DNA from: Actinomadura macra NBRC 14102
GTDB taxonomy: Bacteria; Actinomycetota; Actinomycetes; Streptosporangiales; Streptosporangiaceae
Assembly (NCBI RefSeq): GCF_001552215.1
Contig: NZ_BCQT01000015.1
Location: 1-64,000 of the forward strand
Reading direction: 5' to 3'
DNA length: 64,000 bases
The position numbers were made by a program, and so were the translations under genes. The notes beneath the pieces were generated by a model. That model was not told the DNA's origin and made no database searches. It was given only the letters and a program-made list of their open reading frames with translations. Shown here in pieces: positions 23,804 to 31,616 of this stretch; the stretch's first letter is position 1, and the number at the start of each line of letters is the position of its first letter.

Positions 23804-24103
23804 ATGAGTGGTTTTCGGCACGTGGTGATGTTCATGTGGGCCGAGGGAACGACGACCGGCCAGCAGGAGGAGGTCGCGGCCCGGCTCGGCGAGCTGCCCG
23901 GCGTCATCCCGGAGATCCGGGAGTACAGCCTCGGCGCGGACGCGGGCGTGAACTCCGCGTCCTATGACTTCGTGGTGGTCGCCGACTTCGCCGACAAGGA
24001 CGCCTATCTGACCTACCGCGACCATCCGGCGCACCGCGCGGTGGTCGACCAGTTCATCACGCCGATCGTGGCGTCGCGTGCGGCGATCCAGTACGTGCTG
24101 TAA
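23804..24103 (+). CDS. Stress-responsive alpha/beta-barrel (Dabb) domain protein
   Basis: 99 residues covering the whole Dabb dimeric ferredoxin-like fold: opening strand FRHVVMFMW, LGELPGVIPEIREYSLGAD, the YDFVVVADFADKDAYLTYRDHPAHRAVVDQF signature. Members are small dimers of varied or unknown role; some are cyclases or plant-type stress proteins. ATG 23804 begins right at the fold. The last 6 codons and stop are tandemly duplicated downstream (19-bp repeat). Confidence 0.85.
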   Translation: MSGFRHVVMFMWAEGTTTGQQEEVAARLGELPGVIPEIREYSLGADAGVNSASYDFVVVADFADKDAYLTYRDHPAHRAVVDQFITPIVASRAAIQYVL

Positions 24104-24126
24104 CCGCCAGTACGTGCTGTAACCGC
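24089..24126 (+). repeat. Perfect 19-bp tandem duplication over a stop codon
   Basis: CAGTACGTGCTGTAACCGC occurs at 24089-24107 and immediately again at 24108-24126. The first copy contains the final codons and TAA of the Dabb gene. A recent slippage or duplication event is the simplest explanation. Confidence 0.95.
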
Positions 24127-24170
24127 GTCCCGCGATCGGCCCGGAGTGGCCCTGGTCTGGACGAATGCCT

Positions 24171-24184
24171 AGCAAGCGCTTGTA
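24171..24184. promoter_or_regulatory. CAAGCGCTTG palindrome, TetR-type operator candidate
   Basis: AGCAAGCGCTTGTA holds a perfect CAAG-CG-CTTG palindrome, one base off the published KstR2 consensus AnCAAGnnCTTGnT. It lies in the 238-base gap before the sensor kinase at 24342. A KstR2-like regulator is encoded at 28845. Confidence 0.4.
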
Positions 24185-24341
24185 TATGAGCATTCTTCAG
24201 GTTAGTTTCTCGAGACGCCCGCCGGGACGGATCGCGCCCCGTTCCCGGCGGGCGGCCCGCATCCCTGACCCGTCCCTGAGTCGCCCCTGATCCGTCCCTG
24301 ACCCGCCTCCACTTCGGGCGCGATCGTCGTACGGTTGGCGG

Positions 24342-25553
24342 GTGAAGATCCTCGATCGTCCTGCGCGATGGCGTGGCCCACTCCTGGACGCGGGCGTCAC
24401 GCTGGCGGTCGGGACGGTCGTCGCCATGATGATCCACGAGTCGGACGAGAGACACTCGGCGCCGGCCGACGCGCGCGCGTACATGATCTGCGTCCTGATG
24501 ACGCTGCCGCTGGTGCTGCACAGGCGCCGCCCGATCGCCGCGCTGCTGCTGTCCAGCGCGGGACTGTTCGTCTACTACTCGTTCGGATATCCAGGGATCC
24601 CGCCGACCGCGCTGCTCGCCGTCCCGTTCTACTCGACCGTCTACGCGGGCCACGCCCGCTGGGCGGTCGGCGTCTGCGCCTCCTACTTCAGCGCCGGCTA
24701 TGTCATCGTCTGCCTTGAGAACGGCGAGCCGCTGGAGGCGCTGGCGACCTTCGTCACGCACACCGCCCTGGCCGTGACCGTGATGCTGCTGGCGGAGGTG
24801 GTGCGGAGCCGCCGCGCGCTGGCCGCCGAGACGCGCGAGCGGCTGCGGTTGGCCGAGGAGGAACGCGATGTGGAGGCCGCCCGGCGGGTGGCCGAGGACC
24901 GCGTCCGCATCGCCCGCGAACTGCACGACACCGTCGCGCACAGCATGGCCACCATCACCGTGCAGGCCGGCAGCGCCCTGCACGTCCTCGGGGAGCGGGA
25001 CGAGGAGTTCCGCCCGGCGCTCGCCGCGATCCGGGAGACCAGCAAGGAGGCGCTCAAGGAGATGCGCGCCACGCTCGGCATGCTGCGCTCCGGGGCGGAC
25101 GTGGGCGGCCAGGGCCCCGCCGGGCTCGACCGGCTCCCGAAGCTGCTGGCGGCCGTCCGGGCGTCCGGCGTTCCGGTCACACTGGACGTCACAGGCCGCC
25201 CGGAGGGGCTCGATGCACCTGCCGACCACGCCGCCTACCGGATCCTCCAGGAGGCCCTGACGAACGTCCTGCGGCACGCGGGGCCGGACGTGCGTGTCCG
25301 CGTGGGCCTGGCCTACACCGGCGACGGCCTCGACCTGGAGGTTACCGACGACGGCGACGGGCCGTCCGGCCCCGGCGGCGGGCACGGCCTGAACGGCATG
25401 GCCGAGCGCGCACGCGCGCTCGGCGGCACCGTGAGCGCGGGCCCGGGCCCGTCCGGCGGCTTCCGCGTCCGGGCCCGCCTCCCCACCGGGCGCGTGCCTC
25501 TCGCGGACGCGGGCGCCGGCGGGCTCGCGGAGGTGGCGGGCGGCGTGCCGTGA
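24342..25553 (+). CDS. NarL-type sensor histidine kinase (HisKA_3)
   Basis: 403 residues. Four to five hydrophobic helices make up residues 14-150, then a coiled-coil linker (RRALAAETRERLRLAEEERDVEAARRVAEDR), the HisKA_3 phospho-acceptor H195 in RIARELHDTVAHSMATI and a compact HATPase domain with N box (ILQEALTNVLRHAG), VTDDGDG and GLNGMAERARALGG. GTG 24342 start. The stop overlaps the regulator start (GTGA), so the pair is coupled. The input domain is entirely membrane-embedded, suggesting a membrane or small hydrophobic signal; the target is unknown. Confidence 0.9.
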   Translation: MKILDRPARWRGPLLDAGVTLAVGTVVAMMIHESDERHSAPADARAYMICVLMTLPLVLHRRRPIAALLLSSAGLFVYYSFGYPGIPPTALLAVPFYSTVYAGHARWAVGVCASYFSAGYVIVCLENGEPLEALATFVTHTALAVTVMLLAEVVRSRRALAAETRERLRLAEEERDVEAARRVAEDRVRIARELHDTVAHSMATITVQAGSALHVLGERDEEFRPALAAIRETSKEALKEMRATLGMLRSGADVGGQGPAGLDRLPKLLAAVRASGVPVTLDVTGRPEGLDAPADHAAYRILQEALTNVLRHAGPDVRVRVGLAYTGDGLDLEVTDDGDGPSGPGGGHGLNGMAERARALGGTVSAGPGPSGGFRVRARLPTGRVPLADAGAGGLAEVAGGVP

Positions 25554-26236
25554 TCCGCGTCGTGCTCGCCGACGACCAGTCACTGGTGCGCGCCGGGTTC
25601 CGGATGCTGCTGCGCTCCGCCGACGGCATCGAGGTGGTCGGCGAGGCCGAGCACGGCGGCGAGGCGGTGGCGCTGGCCCGCGAACTGCGGCCCGACGTGG
25701 TGCTGATGGACCTGCGGATGCCCGAGATCGACGGGCTCACCGCGATCCGCCGCATCGCCGCGGACCCGGCGCTCGCCGCGGTGCGGGTGGTGGTCCTGAC
25801 CACCTACACCGAGGACGAGGACGTCTACCGGGCCCTGCGCGCCGGGGCCGCCGGGTTCCTGGTGAAGGACATCGAGCCCGCCGACCTGCTGCACGCGGTG
25901 CGGGTGGTCGCGGCGGGGGAGTCGCTGCTGGCACCCGCGGTGACGCGCGCAGTCATCGAGGGTTTCCTCACGCGCCGGCCGGCCCCGTCCGCGCCGTCCG
26001 CGCGTCCCCCCGCCGATCCGTTCGGCGCCCTCACCGAGCGGGAGCGGGAGGTGGTGCGGCTCGTCGGGCGGGGGCTGTCCAACGGGGAGATCGCCGGCGA
26101 GCTCTCGGTCAGCCCCCTCACCGCGAAGACGCACGTGAGCCGGGCCATGGGCAAGCTCGGGGTCCGTGACCGCGTCCGGCTGGTCGTGCTGGCGTACGAG
26201 TCGGGGCTGGTCATCCCCGGTTCCGGGCGCTCATGA
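25550..26236 (+). CDS. NarL/FixJ-family response regulator
   Basis: 228 residues. Receiver domain with LADDQ, phospho-acceptor D54 (VVLMDLRMPEIDG), T in VVLTTYTEDED and K in FLVKDIEP; an Ala/Pro linker (about 145-160); LuxR-type HTH at about 160-222 (LTEREREVVRLVGRGLSNGEIAGELSVSPLTAKTHVSRAMGKLGVRDRVRLVV). Starts GTG 25550 with a 4-base overlap with the kinase. Its last 26 bases overlap the tail of a convergent small gene. Confidence 0.92.
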   Translation: MIRVVLADDQSLVRAGFRMLLRSADGIEVVGEAEHGGEAVALARELRPDVVLMDLRMPEIDGLTAIRRIAADPALAAVRVVVLTTYTEDEDVYRALRAGAAGFLVKDIEPADLLHAVRVVAAGESLLAPAVTRAVIEGFLTRRPAPSAPSARPPADPFGALTEREREVVRLVGRGLSNGEIAGELSVSPLTAKTHVSRAMGKLGVRDRVRLVVLAYESGLVIPGSGRS

Positions 26237-26441
26237 TCTCCTCGCGGAGCTCCTGGGGCGAAGGTGCCTCCAGAAGCCGGGGACCCTCCCGCAGGGGGAC
26301 GAGGGCCCACCAGGACCCGGTGGACTCGCCGTACCAGACGCGCACTCCCGGGAACTGTTCCTGCATACCCCGCGCCGTGGCGGCGCGCAGGGCCGCGGGC
26401 GTGGGTTCCTCACGACCGGCGGCGCCTCGTTGAGCCGTCAT
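26211..26441 (-). CDS. Small conserved-type hypothetical protein
   Basis: 76 residues, no cysteines, no membrane segment. The centre reads ATARGMQEQFPGVRVWYGESTGSWWALVPLREGPRLLEAPSPQELREEI, a Trp-rich amphipathic core followed by a helix; this shape (variable N-terminus, W-Y-G-x-S-T-G-x-W-W-A core) looks like a conserved actinomycete small protein, but I cannot assign a role. It overlaps the convergent response regulator gene by 26 bases. ATG 26441 lacks a strong ribosome-binding site. Confidence 0.65.
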   Translation of the reverse strand: MTAQRGAAGREEPTPAALRAATARGMQEQFPGVRVWYGESTGSWWALVPLREGPRLLEAPSPQELREEIMSARNRG

Positions 26442-26546
26442 GTCGTCCTCCCCCCGTAGCCGTCTCCGGTAACAGCGTCCCCATGGGCCAAAGTGTCACC
26501 CCTACTCGGCAAATTGTGACTAAGCACACTATGGGGGTTGGGGACG

Positions 26547-26559
26547 TCCCACTGTGGGA
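26547..26559. promoter_or_regulatory. Palindrome TCCCAC-T-GTGGGA upstream of MMPL gene
   Basis: A 6+1+6 perfect palindrome, 144 bases before the transporter start, in the 262-base gap between the small gene and the MMPL gene. Possible operator; nothing else was recognised in this gap. Confidence 0.3.
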
Positions 26560-26703
26560 TACCGCGCCGGGCGTACTCCAACCGAAGTATCCGACAGACC
26601 GGATGACGTCGCACGCCGGATGCCCCGCCGCACCTCCGGGGGACAGGCTCAACGGGAACACAACTGTCCCCTGCGAGCGGTACGTCCGCGAAGGTGGTTC
26701 CCC

Positions 26704-28827
26704 ATGAGACTGGCCAGGCTCGCCCGGCTCTGCTATCGGAAGCGGCGCCTGACGGTGGCCGCGTGGATCGCGGGCACGATCGCCGTGATCGTCCTCGGCT
26801 TCGGCTTCGCGGCCGACCCGTTGAACGACTTCTCCGGCGGTGACTCGGGCTCGGCGAAGGCGGAGAAGCTGCTGGACGACCATTTCCCGAAGCAGAGCGG
26901 CGACAGCGTGACCCTCGCCGTCCGCGCGGACGGCGGGGTGCGGACGCCGGACGTCCAAGCGCGGGTGAGACAGGCGATCGAGCGGATCGGCCGGACGCCG
27001 CACGTGTCGTCGGTGACCTCGCCGTACGACACGCCCGGCCAGATCTCCGCGGACGGGCGGACGGCGTTCGCCACCGCCGCGCTCGACGTGACCGCCGAGG
27101 ACATGCCGGTCGCCGAGGTCAAGAAGCTGCTGGAGGACGTCCGCTCAAGCGACGGGCCCGTCCGGCTGGAGATGGGCGGCGCCGCGGTGGACACCGCCGA
27201 GACGCCCGGCGGCGGGTTCGCCGAGGGCATCGGCGTCCTCGCCGCCGTGATCATCCTGCTGGTCGCGTTCGGGTCACTGCTGGCGATGGGCCTGCCGATC
27301 CTCACGGCGCTGCTCGGCATCGGCTCCGGGCTCGGGCTGGTCGCGCTGCTCGGGCACGTGCTGCCCGCACCGTCCTTCAGCCCCGTCGTGGCGGCGCTCA
27401 TCGGGCTCGGTGTCGGGATCGACTACGCCTTGTTCATCGTCACCCGGTATCGCGAGGAACTGCACGCCGGGAACGATCCCGAGGAGTCGACGGTCATCGC
27501 CCTCACCACCGCCGGGCGCGCCGTGCTGTTCGCCGGGACCACCGTCGTGATCGCGCTGATGGGGCTGTTCGTGATGCAGCAGAAGCTGCTCAACGGCGTC
27601 GCGGTCGCCGCCGGGCTGGCCGTGCTCATGACGATGCTCGGCGCCGTGACGCTGCTGCCGGCGCTGCTCGGCTTCACCGGGCACGCCATCGACCGGTTCC
27701 GGGTGCCCGGCCTCGGCCGCGCCCGCCGGCCGCTCGCCGAGCGCTGGGCGCGGACCGTCCAGCGCCATCCTGCCGTCGCCGGGCTGGCCGCCGCCGCGGT
27801 GCTGCTGGTGCTGGCCGCCCCCGCCCTGTCGATGCGGCTGAGCCTGCCCGACTCCAGCACCCAGCCGCACAACACCAGCGGGTACGCCTCCCACCGGATC
27901 CTGACGGAGGGTTTCGGGCCCGGCACCGCCGCGCCCCTGGTGATCGTCACGCAGGGCGGGGACGCCGGGGCCGTCGCCGCCGCGGTCCGCGCGACCCCGG
28001 GCGTCGCGGCCGTCCAGCCGCCGCGCACCAGCGCCGACGGCGCCGCCTCCATGATCATGGCGTTCCCGAAGACCGGCGTGCAGGACGAGGAGACGCCGCG
28101 TCTCGTGCACACGCTGCGGGACGAGGTCATCCCCGGCGCCACCGCGGGGACCGGCGTCACCGCCTACGTCGGCGGCCCGAACGCGGCGTCCATCGACTTC
28201 GCCGACGAGGTGAGCACGCGGCTGCCCTGGCTGATCGCGGTCGTCGTCGGGCTGTCGCTGCTGCTCCTGGTCGCGCTCGTCCGGTCGGTGACCGTCGCGT
28301 TGCAGGCCGCCCTGATGAACCTGCTGTCGATCGCGGCGGCGTACGGGGTGCTGACCGCCGTCGTCCAGTGGGGCTGGGCGGGACGCGTCCTCGGGTTCCC
28401 CACGGACCTGCCGGTGACCACGTGGGTGCCGCTGATGATGTTCCCGATCCTGTTCGGGCTCTCGATGGACTACGAGGTGTTCCTCGTCTCCCGCATCCGC
28501 GAGGTGCACCGGGGCGGCGTCGAGACCCGCGAGGCCGTCGCGCAGGGGCTCGCCCGCACCGCCCGCGTGATCACCGCCGCCGCCGCGATCATGGTGATGG
28601 TGTTCCTGTCGGTGCTGCTCGGCGCGGACATCGCGGTCAAGCAGATCGGCCTCGGTCTCGGCGTCGCGATCCTGATCGACGCGACGGTCGTGCGGATGGT
28701 GCTCGTCCCGGCGATGATGGAGGTGTTCGGCGAGGCCAACTGGTGGCTTCCCCGGCCGCTCGCCCGGCTGCTGCCGGCCCACGACGAGCACGGTGAGGCC
28801 CGTCCCGGCGTGGGGGTCTCGGGGTAG
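26704..28827 (+). CDS. MMPL/RND-family membrane transporter
   Basis: 707 residues, 11-12 transmembrane helices in two halves, each starting with one helix, an extracellular ~130-residue domain and a bundle of five. Signature stretches: GVGIDYALFIVTRYREEL in the first half and LFGLSMDYEVFLVSRIREV in the second, holding the DY pairs used for proton coupling. Related proteins export lipids, polyketide-lipids or drugs to the cell envelope. The C-terminus is short without the large tail of mycobacterial MmpL3. ATG 26704 is preceded by GAAGG. The convergent TetR gene downstream may or may not be related. Confidence 0.9.
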   Translation: MRLARLARLCYRKRRLTVAAWIAGTIAVIVLGFGFAADPLNDFSGGDSGSAKAEKLLDDHFPKQSGDSVTLAVRADGGVRTPDVQARVRQAIERIGRTPHVSSVTSPYDTPGQISADGRTAFATAALDVTAEDMPVAEVKKLLEDVRSSDGPVRLEMGGAAVDTAETPGGGFAEGIGVLAAVIILLVAFGSLLAMGLPILTALLGIGSGLGLVALLGHVLPAPSFSPVVAALIGLGVGIDYALFIVTRYREELHAGNDPEESTVIALTTAGRAVLFAGTTVVIALMGLFVMQQKLLNGVAVAAGLAVLMTMLGAVTLLPALLGFTGHAIDRFRVPGLGRARRPLAERWARTVQRHPAVAGLAAAAVLLVLAAPALSMRLSLPDSSTQPHNTSGYASHRILTEGFGPGTAAPLVIVTQGGDAGAVAAAVRATPGVAAVQPPRTSADGAASMIMAFPKTGVQDEETPRLVHTLRDEVIPGATAGTGVTAYVGGPNAASIDFADEVSTRLPWLIAVVVGLSLLLLVALVRSVTVALQAALMNLLSIAAAYGVLTAVVQWGWAGRVLGFPTDLPVTTWVPLMMFPILFGLSMDYEVFLVSRIREVHRGGVETREAVAQGLARTARVITAAAAIMVMVFLSVLLGADIAVKQIGLGLGVAILIDATVVRMVLVPAMMEVFGEANWWLPRPLARLLPAHDEHGEARPGVGVSG

Positions 28828-28844
28828 GGGTAGGGGGCGGCGGT

Positions 28845-29510
28845 TCAGTGGGTGTTGATGCCGTCGAACATCACCTTGAGGTAGTGCTCGGCGAGGCCCT
28901 GCGCGTCGAGGCGGCCGCCAGGCCTGAACCACCGGACCGCCACCCGGACGGTGTCGCGGATCATCCGGTAGGTCAGCTTCGGATCGATGTCGGCGCGGAA
29001 CGACCCGTCCGCCTGGCCCGCCCTGATGGTGTCCACCCAGAGCTTCTCGACCTCGTCCTCGGACTTGGTCAGGTAGGCGAACCGGTCCATCCCCTTGAGG
29101 TAGTTCCAGTCGTTCTGCATCACGGTGATGGCGGCGCGGTGCGGTTCGAGGGTACCGAAGGCGATCCGGACGAGGCCGGCGATGGTCTCACGCGGGTTCC
29201 GGCCCTCGTCGATCACGCCCTGGTAGGCCGACATGATCTCGTCGAAGAAGGCGGCGAGGATCTCGTCCACGATCGACTCCTTGGAGTCGAAGTGGTGGTA
29301 GAGGCTGCCGGAGAGGATCCCCGCCTCCTCGGCGATGTTGCGTACCGTGGTGGCCTGGAACCCCTTCTCCGCGAAGAGTTCGGCCGCAAGCCGGACCAGG
29401 TGCTCGCGCCGTTCCGAGGCCAGGGCGGGCGAGCCCTTGCCACGGCGCCGGCCGCCGCCCTCGCCGGGGGCGCGGGTCCTGGGTCCTCCGGGATCAGCGT
29501 TCGTGGTCAC
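28845..29510 (-). CDS. TetR-family regulator, KstR2-like
   Basis: 221 residues. After a Gly/Arg-rich N-terminal tail the HTH reads RREHLVRLAAELFAEKGFQATTVRNIAEEAGILSGSLYHHFDSKESIVDEIL; the GILSGSLYHHF-SKE element and the C-terminal TYRMIRDTVRVAVRWFRPGG block closely resemble KstR2, the regulator of the late steroid (CD-ring propionate) degradation genes, which binds acyl-CoA-type ligands. No steroid catabolic operon is adjacent. A near-palindrome CAACCGCTTG at 29533-29542 upstream of the GTG start could be an autoregulatory site. Convergent with the MMPL gene. Confidence 0.85.
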   Translation of the reverse strand: MTTNADPGGPRTRAPGEGGGRRRGKGSPALASERREHLVRLAAELFAEKGFQATTVRNIAEEAGILSGSLYHHFDSKESIVDEILAAFFDEIMSAYQGVIDEGRNPRETIAGLVRIAFGTLEPHRAAITVMQNDWNYLKGMDRFAYLTKSEDEVEKLWVDTIRAGQADGSFRADIDPKLTYRMIRDTVRVAVRWFRPGGRLDAQGLAEHYLKVMFDGINTH

Positions 29511-29532
29511 CTCCTCAGTATGCCGGGTCGCC

Positions 29533-29542
29533 CAACCGCTTG
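29533..29542. promoter_or_regulatory. Imperfect CAAG-N2-CTTG site upstream of KstR2-like gene
   Basis: CAACCGCTTG differs by one base from the CAAGNNCTTG core and lies 22 bases before the regulator start, where an autorepression site is expected. Confidence 0.3.
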
Positions 29543-29655
29543 CTCGTCTGCGGGGCGGGCCGTGAGCGCCACCTGGACGAGCCGTTCAGCGGCGGCGTCC
29601 GAGATCCAGCCTCGCCTGCCCGCCGCCCGCCCGAGTAGACCGGGCCGTCGAACCG

Positions 29656-30744
29656 TCAGCGGGATTCCGGCTCGCTCTGGGGCGGCGGGAGCTCGTCTCC
29701 CGCCTCGGCGGCCTGGGCCAGCCGGGCGCGGAGCGTGCGGACGAGCGCGTCGGACTGCTCGGTCAGCCGCTCGATGGCGGGCAGCGCCAGATCGTCGCGG
29801 ACGGTGTCGGCCAGCAGCTCGTCGTACTCGTGGGCCTTCTCGGCGAGCGCCTCAAGGTGCCGGTGGGCGCGGAGGGCATCGTCTGCCGCGCGGGCGCGGT
29901 CGGCGTAGCGCTCCAGCGCCTCCACCCGCCGGGTGACGGCCTCGACGGAGATGTCCAGCTTCTCGCGCAGCGGCCGCAGTGCCGCCGTCAGCTCGGGAAG
30001 GTCCGCGGCGCCGGCCATCTCCTCCTGCTCGCCGCGCAGCTTCGACTGCCGGGCGAGCACCTGCGCGATCTCCCACTCCTGACGCGGCAGCGTGACGGCG
30101 TTGTCGACCGTGTCCAGCAGGCCCTCCCGGTTGACCTCGGAGTCGCGGACGGCGTCGACGGCGGCCTGGACACGGGCGAGCAGCGCGCGGCCGGGGCCGT
30201 CGAAGTCGTCGGGGGTGAGGTAGCGGTCGCGGCGCCGATCCAGCTCGCGGGCGCGGCGCAGGTCGAGGGAGACCGACGGGGTGCCGAGCGCGACCAGGAC
30301 GGCGAGCATGCCGAGCGCGAGCAGCCACAGGGAGCCGAGCAGCGGCGAGCCGACGAGGCCGAGGCCGAGAACCGTGAGCGGCGCCAGCCACAGCAGCGGA
30401 CGGCGGCGCGCCACGAGCGTGTCGAGTTCGGCGCGCAGCGTCGGGTCGGCGACCGGACGGGGCTCGGCGACAGGGCCGTCCCCGGGGGCGCGGGCGGGCG
30501 CGATCCGCCGCCAGTAGGTCCCGACGTGCGTCTCGAACGCGAAGTCGGTGGGAGAGATCTCGATCTCGGTGGGGCCGGACGGCAGCGGCCAGGAGCCGAC
30601 CGGATCGCCGCCGCCGGGCCCGGTGAAGCGGACCCACCAGCCGCCCTTGCCGTCGTCGCACCGGTAGCGACCCGGGGCGACGTCGATGCCGACAAAAAAC
30701 GTTCCGATTCCCGGGATGGAATCGCTCCACGTGCCACTGGTCAC
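29656..30744 (-). CDS. Membrane protein with extended coiled coil, function unknown
   Basis: 362 residues from GTG 30744 (GGAGG 6 bases upstream; the open frame to 30984 is not used). N-terminal ~100 residues (GTFFVGIDVAPGRYRCDDGKGGWWVRFTGPGG ... TYWRRI) look like a small beta-rich domain of a kind found in actinomycete secreted or surface proteins. Two adjacent transmembrane helices follow (about 118-155), then a long charged helical region (160-360) predicted to be coiled coil. Possibly a membrane-tethered scaffold; I cannot name a family. Divergent from the PTH2-like gene. Confidence 0.75.
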   Translation of the reverse strand: MTSGTWSDSIPGIGTFFVGIDVAPGRYRCDDGKGGWWVRFTGPGGGDPVGSWPLPSGPTEIEISPTDFAFETHVGTYWRRIAPARAPGDGPVAEPRPVADPTLRAELDTLVARRRPLLWLAPLTVLGLGLVGSPLLGSLWLLALGMLAVLVALGTPSVSLDLRRARELDRRRDRYLTPDDFDGPGRALLARVQAAVDAVRDSEVNREGLLDTVDNAVTLPRQEWEIAQVLARQSKLRGEQEEMAGAADLPELTAALRPLREKLDISVEAVTRRVEALERYADRARAADDALRAHRHLEALAEKAHEYDELLADTVRDDLALPAIERLTEQSDALVRTLRARLAQAAEAGDELPPPQSEPESR

Positions 30745-30882
30745 CGGCGACCTCCGACCCGACTCCTCCGCCGTGCCCTCCCGCCCCCCGCACCAGAACT
30801 GACGTTCGGGGGACCGTAAGAGTTGCAGTACCCACATCCGCCTGGACGAAGTCCTCGGCCGGGTGTTTGGAATACTCCATGG

Positions 30883-31566
30883 GTGCGACCCGACTCGTTC
30901 CCTCCTGATGCCGACCCCCTCGACGATCCGCCCTGGGCGATGCAGCTTGTTGTACGCGTGGAGAAGACGGATCCGCCCAATCACGGTGCTGTATGCGAGG
31001 CGGCGGCGATGGCGGTCGTCCGGCTGCTGACCGACCCGCGCGCGGCCGAATCCGATGGCGAGTGGCGCGCCGCCGTCCGCGAGTGGGAGTCACGTCGCAT
31101 TCGTAAGGTGACGCGGCGCGCGCGCGGAGTGCGCTGGCCCGAAGCGGAGAAGCTCCCTGGCGTCACGGTCGCCCATGAGGGCGCTGAGGTGCGCGCCTTC
31201 GTGCCGACCGCGGTGTCGGACGTCCCGCCCGAACTGGCCAGGCTCCAGGTCGCGGGACTCGACCTGGAGGAAGGCGAGCCCGGACCGCGACCCGAGCCTC
31301 CGTACGCGGCCATCGCCCTCAACCCCGACGTCACGATGACCACGGGCAAGGCCGCCGCGCAGTGCGGGCACGCGGCCCAGCTTCTCTTGCGCCAGGGCCG
31401 CCGCAGGCACGTGGCGGCCTGGATCGAGGGAGGCGCACGCGTGCGGCTGGCGCGGGACGTCCCATGGCGCGACTGCGTGAAGCGCGCCACGGCCGTTGTC
31501 CGCGACGGCGGCTTCACCGAGGTCCCGCCCGGCACGATGACAGCCATCGCCTGGCTCCCGCGGTGA
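30883..31566 (+). CDS. Peptidyl-tRNA hydrolase PTH2 family protein
   Basis: 227 residues from GTG 30883 (GTG 30865 and ATG 30940 are alternatives). The C-terminal ~110 residues hold the PTH2 fold signature: ALNPDVTMTTGKAAAQCGHAAQLLL (K and the GK-AAQ-HA pattern) and a final strand ending GTMTAIAWLP. Canonical PTH2 cleaves peptidyl-tRNA to recycle tRNA; the actinobacterial forms carry an N-terminal extension as here (MQLVVRVEKTDPPNHGAVCEAAAMAVVRLL) and may have another substrate. Confidence 0.78.
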   Translation: MRPDSFPPDADPLDDPPWAMQLVVRVEKTDPPNHGAVCEAAAMAVVRLLTDPRAAESDGEWRAAVREWESRRIRKVTRRARGVRWPEAEKLPGVTVAHEGAEVRAFVPTAVSDVPPELARLQVAGLDLEEGEPGPRPEPPYAAIALNPDVTMTTGKAAAQCGHAAQLLLRQGRRRHVAAWIEGGARVRLARDVPWRDCVKRATAVVRDGGFTEVPPGTMTAIAWLPR

Positions 31567-31616
31567 GACGGGTCGTCGTCGTGAGGTCATGACGACGACC
31601 CGCCGCACGGGCACGG

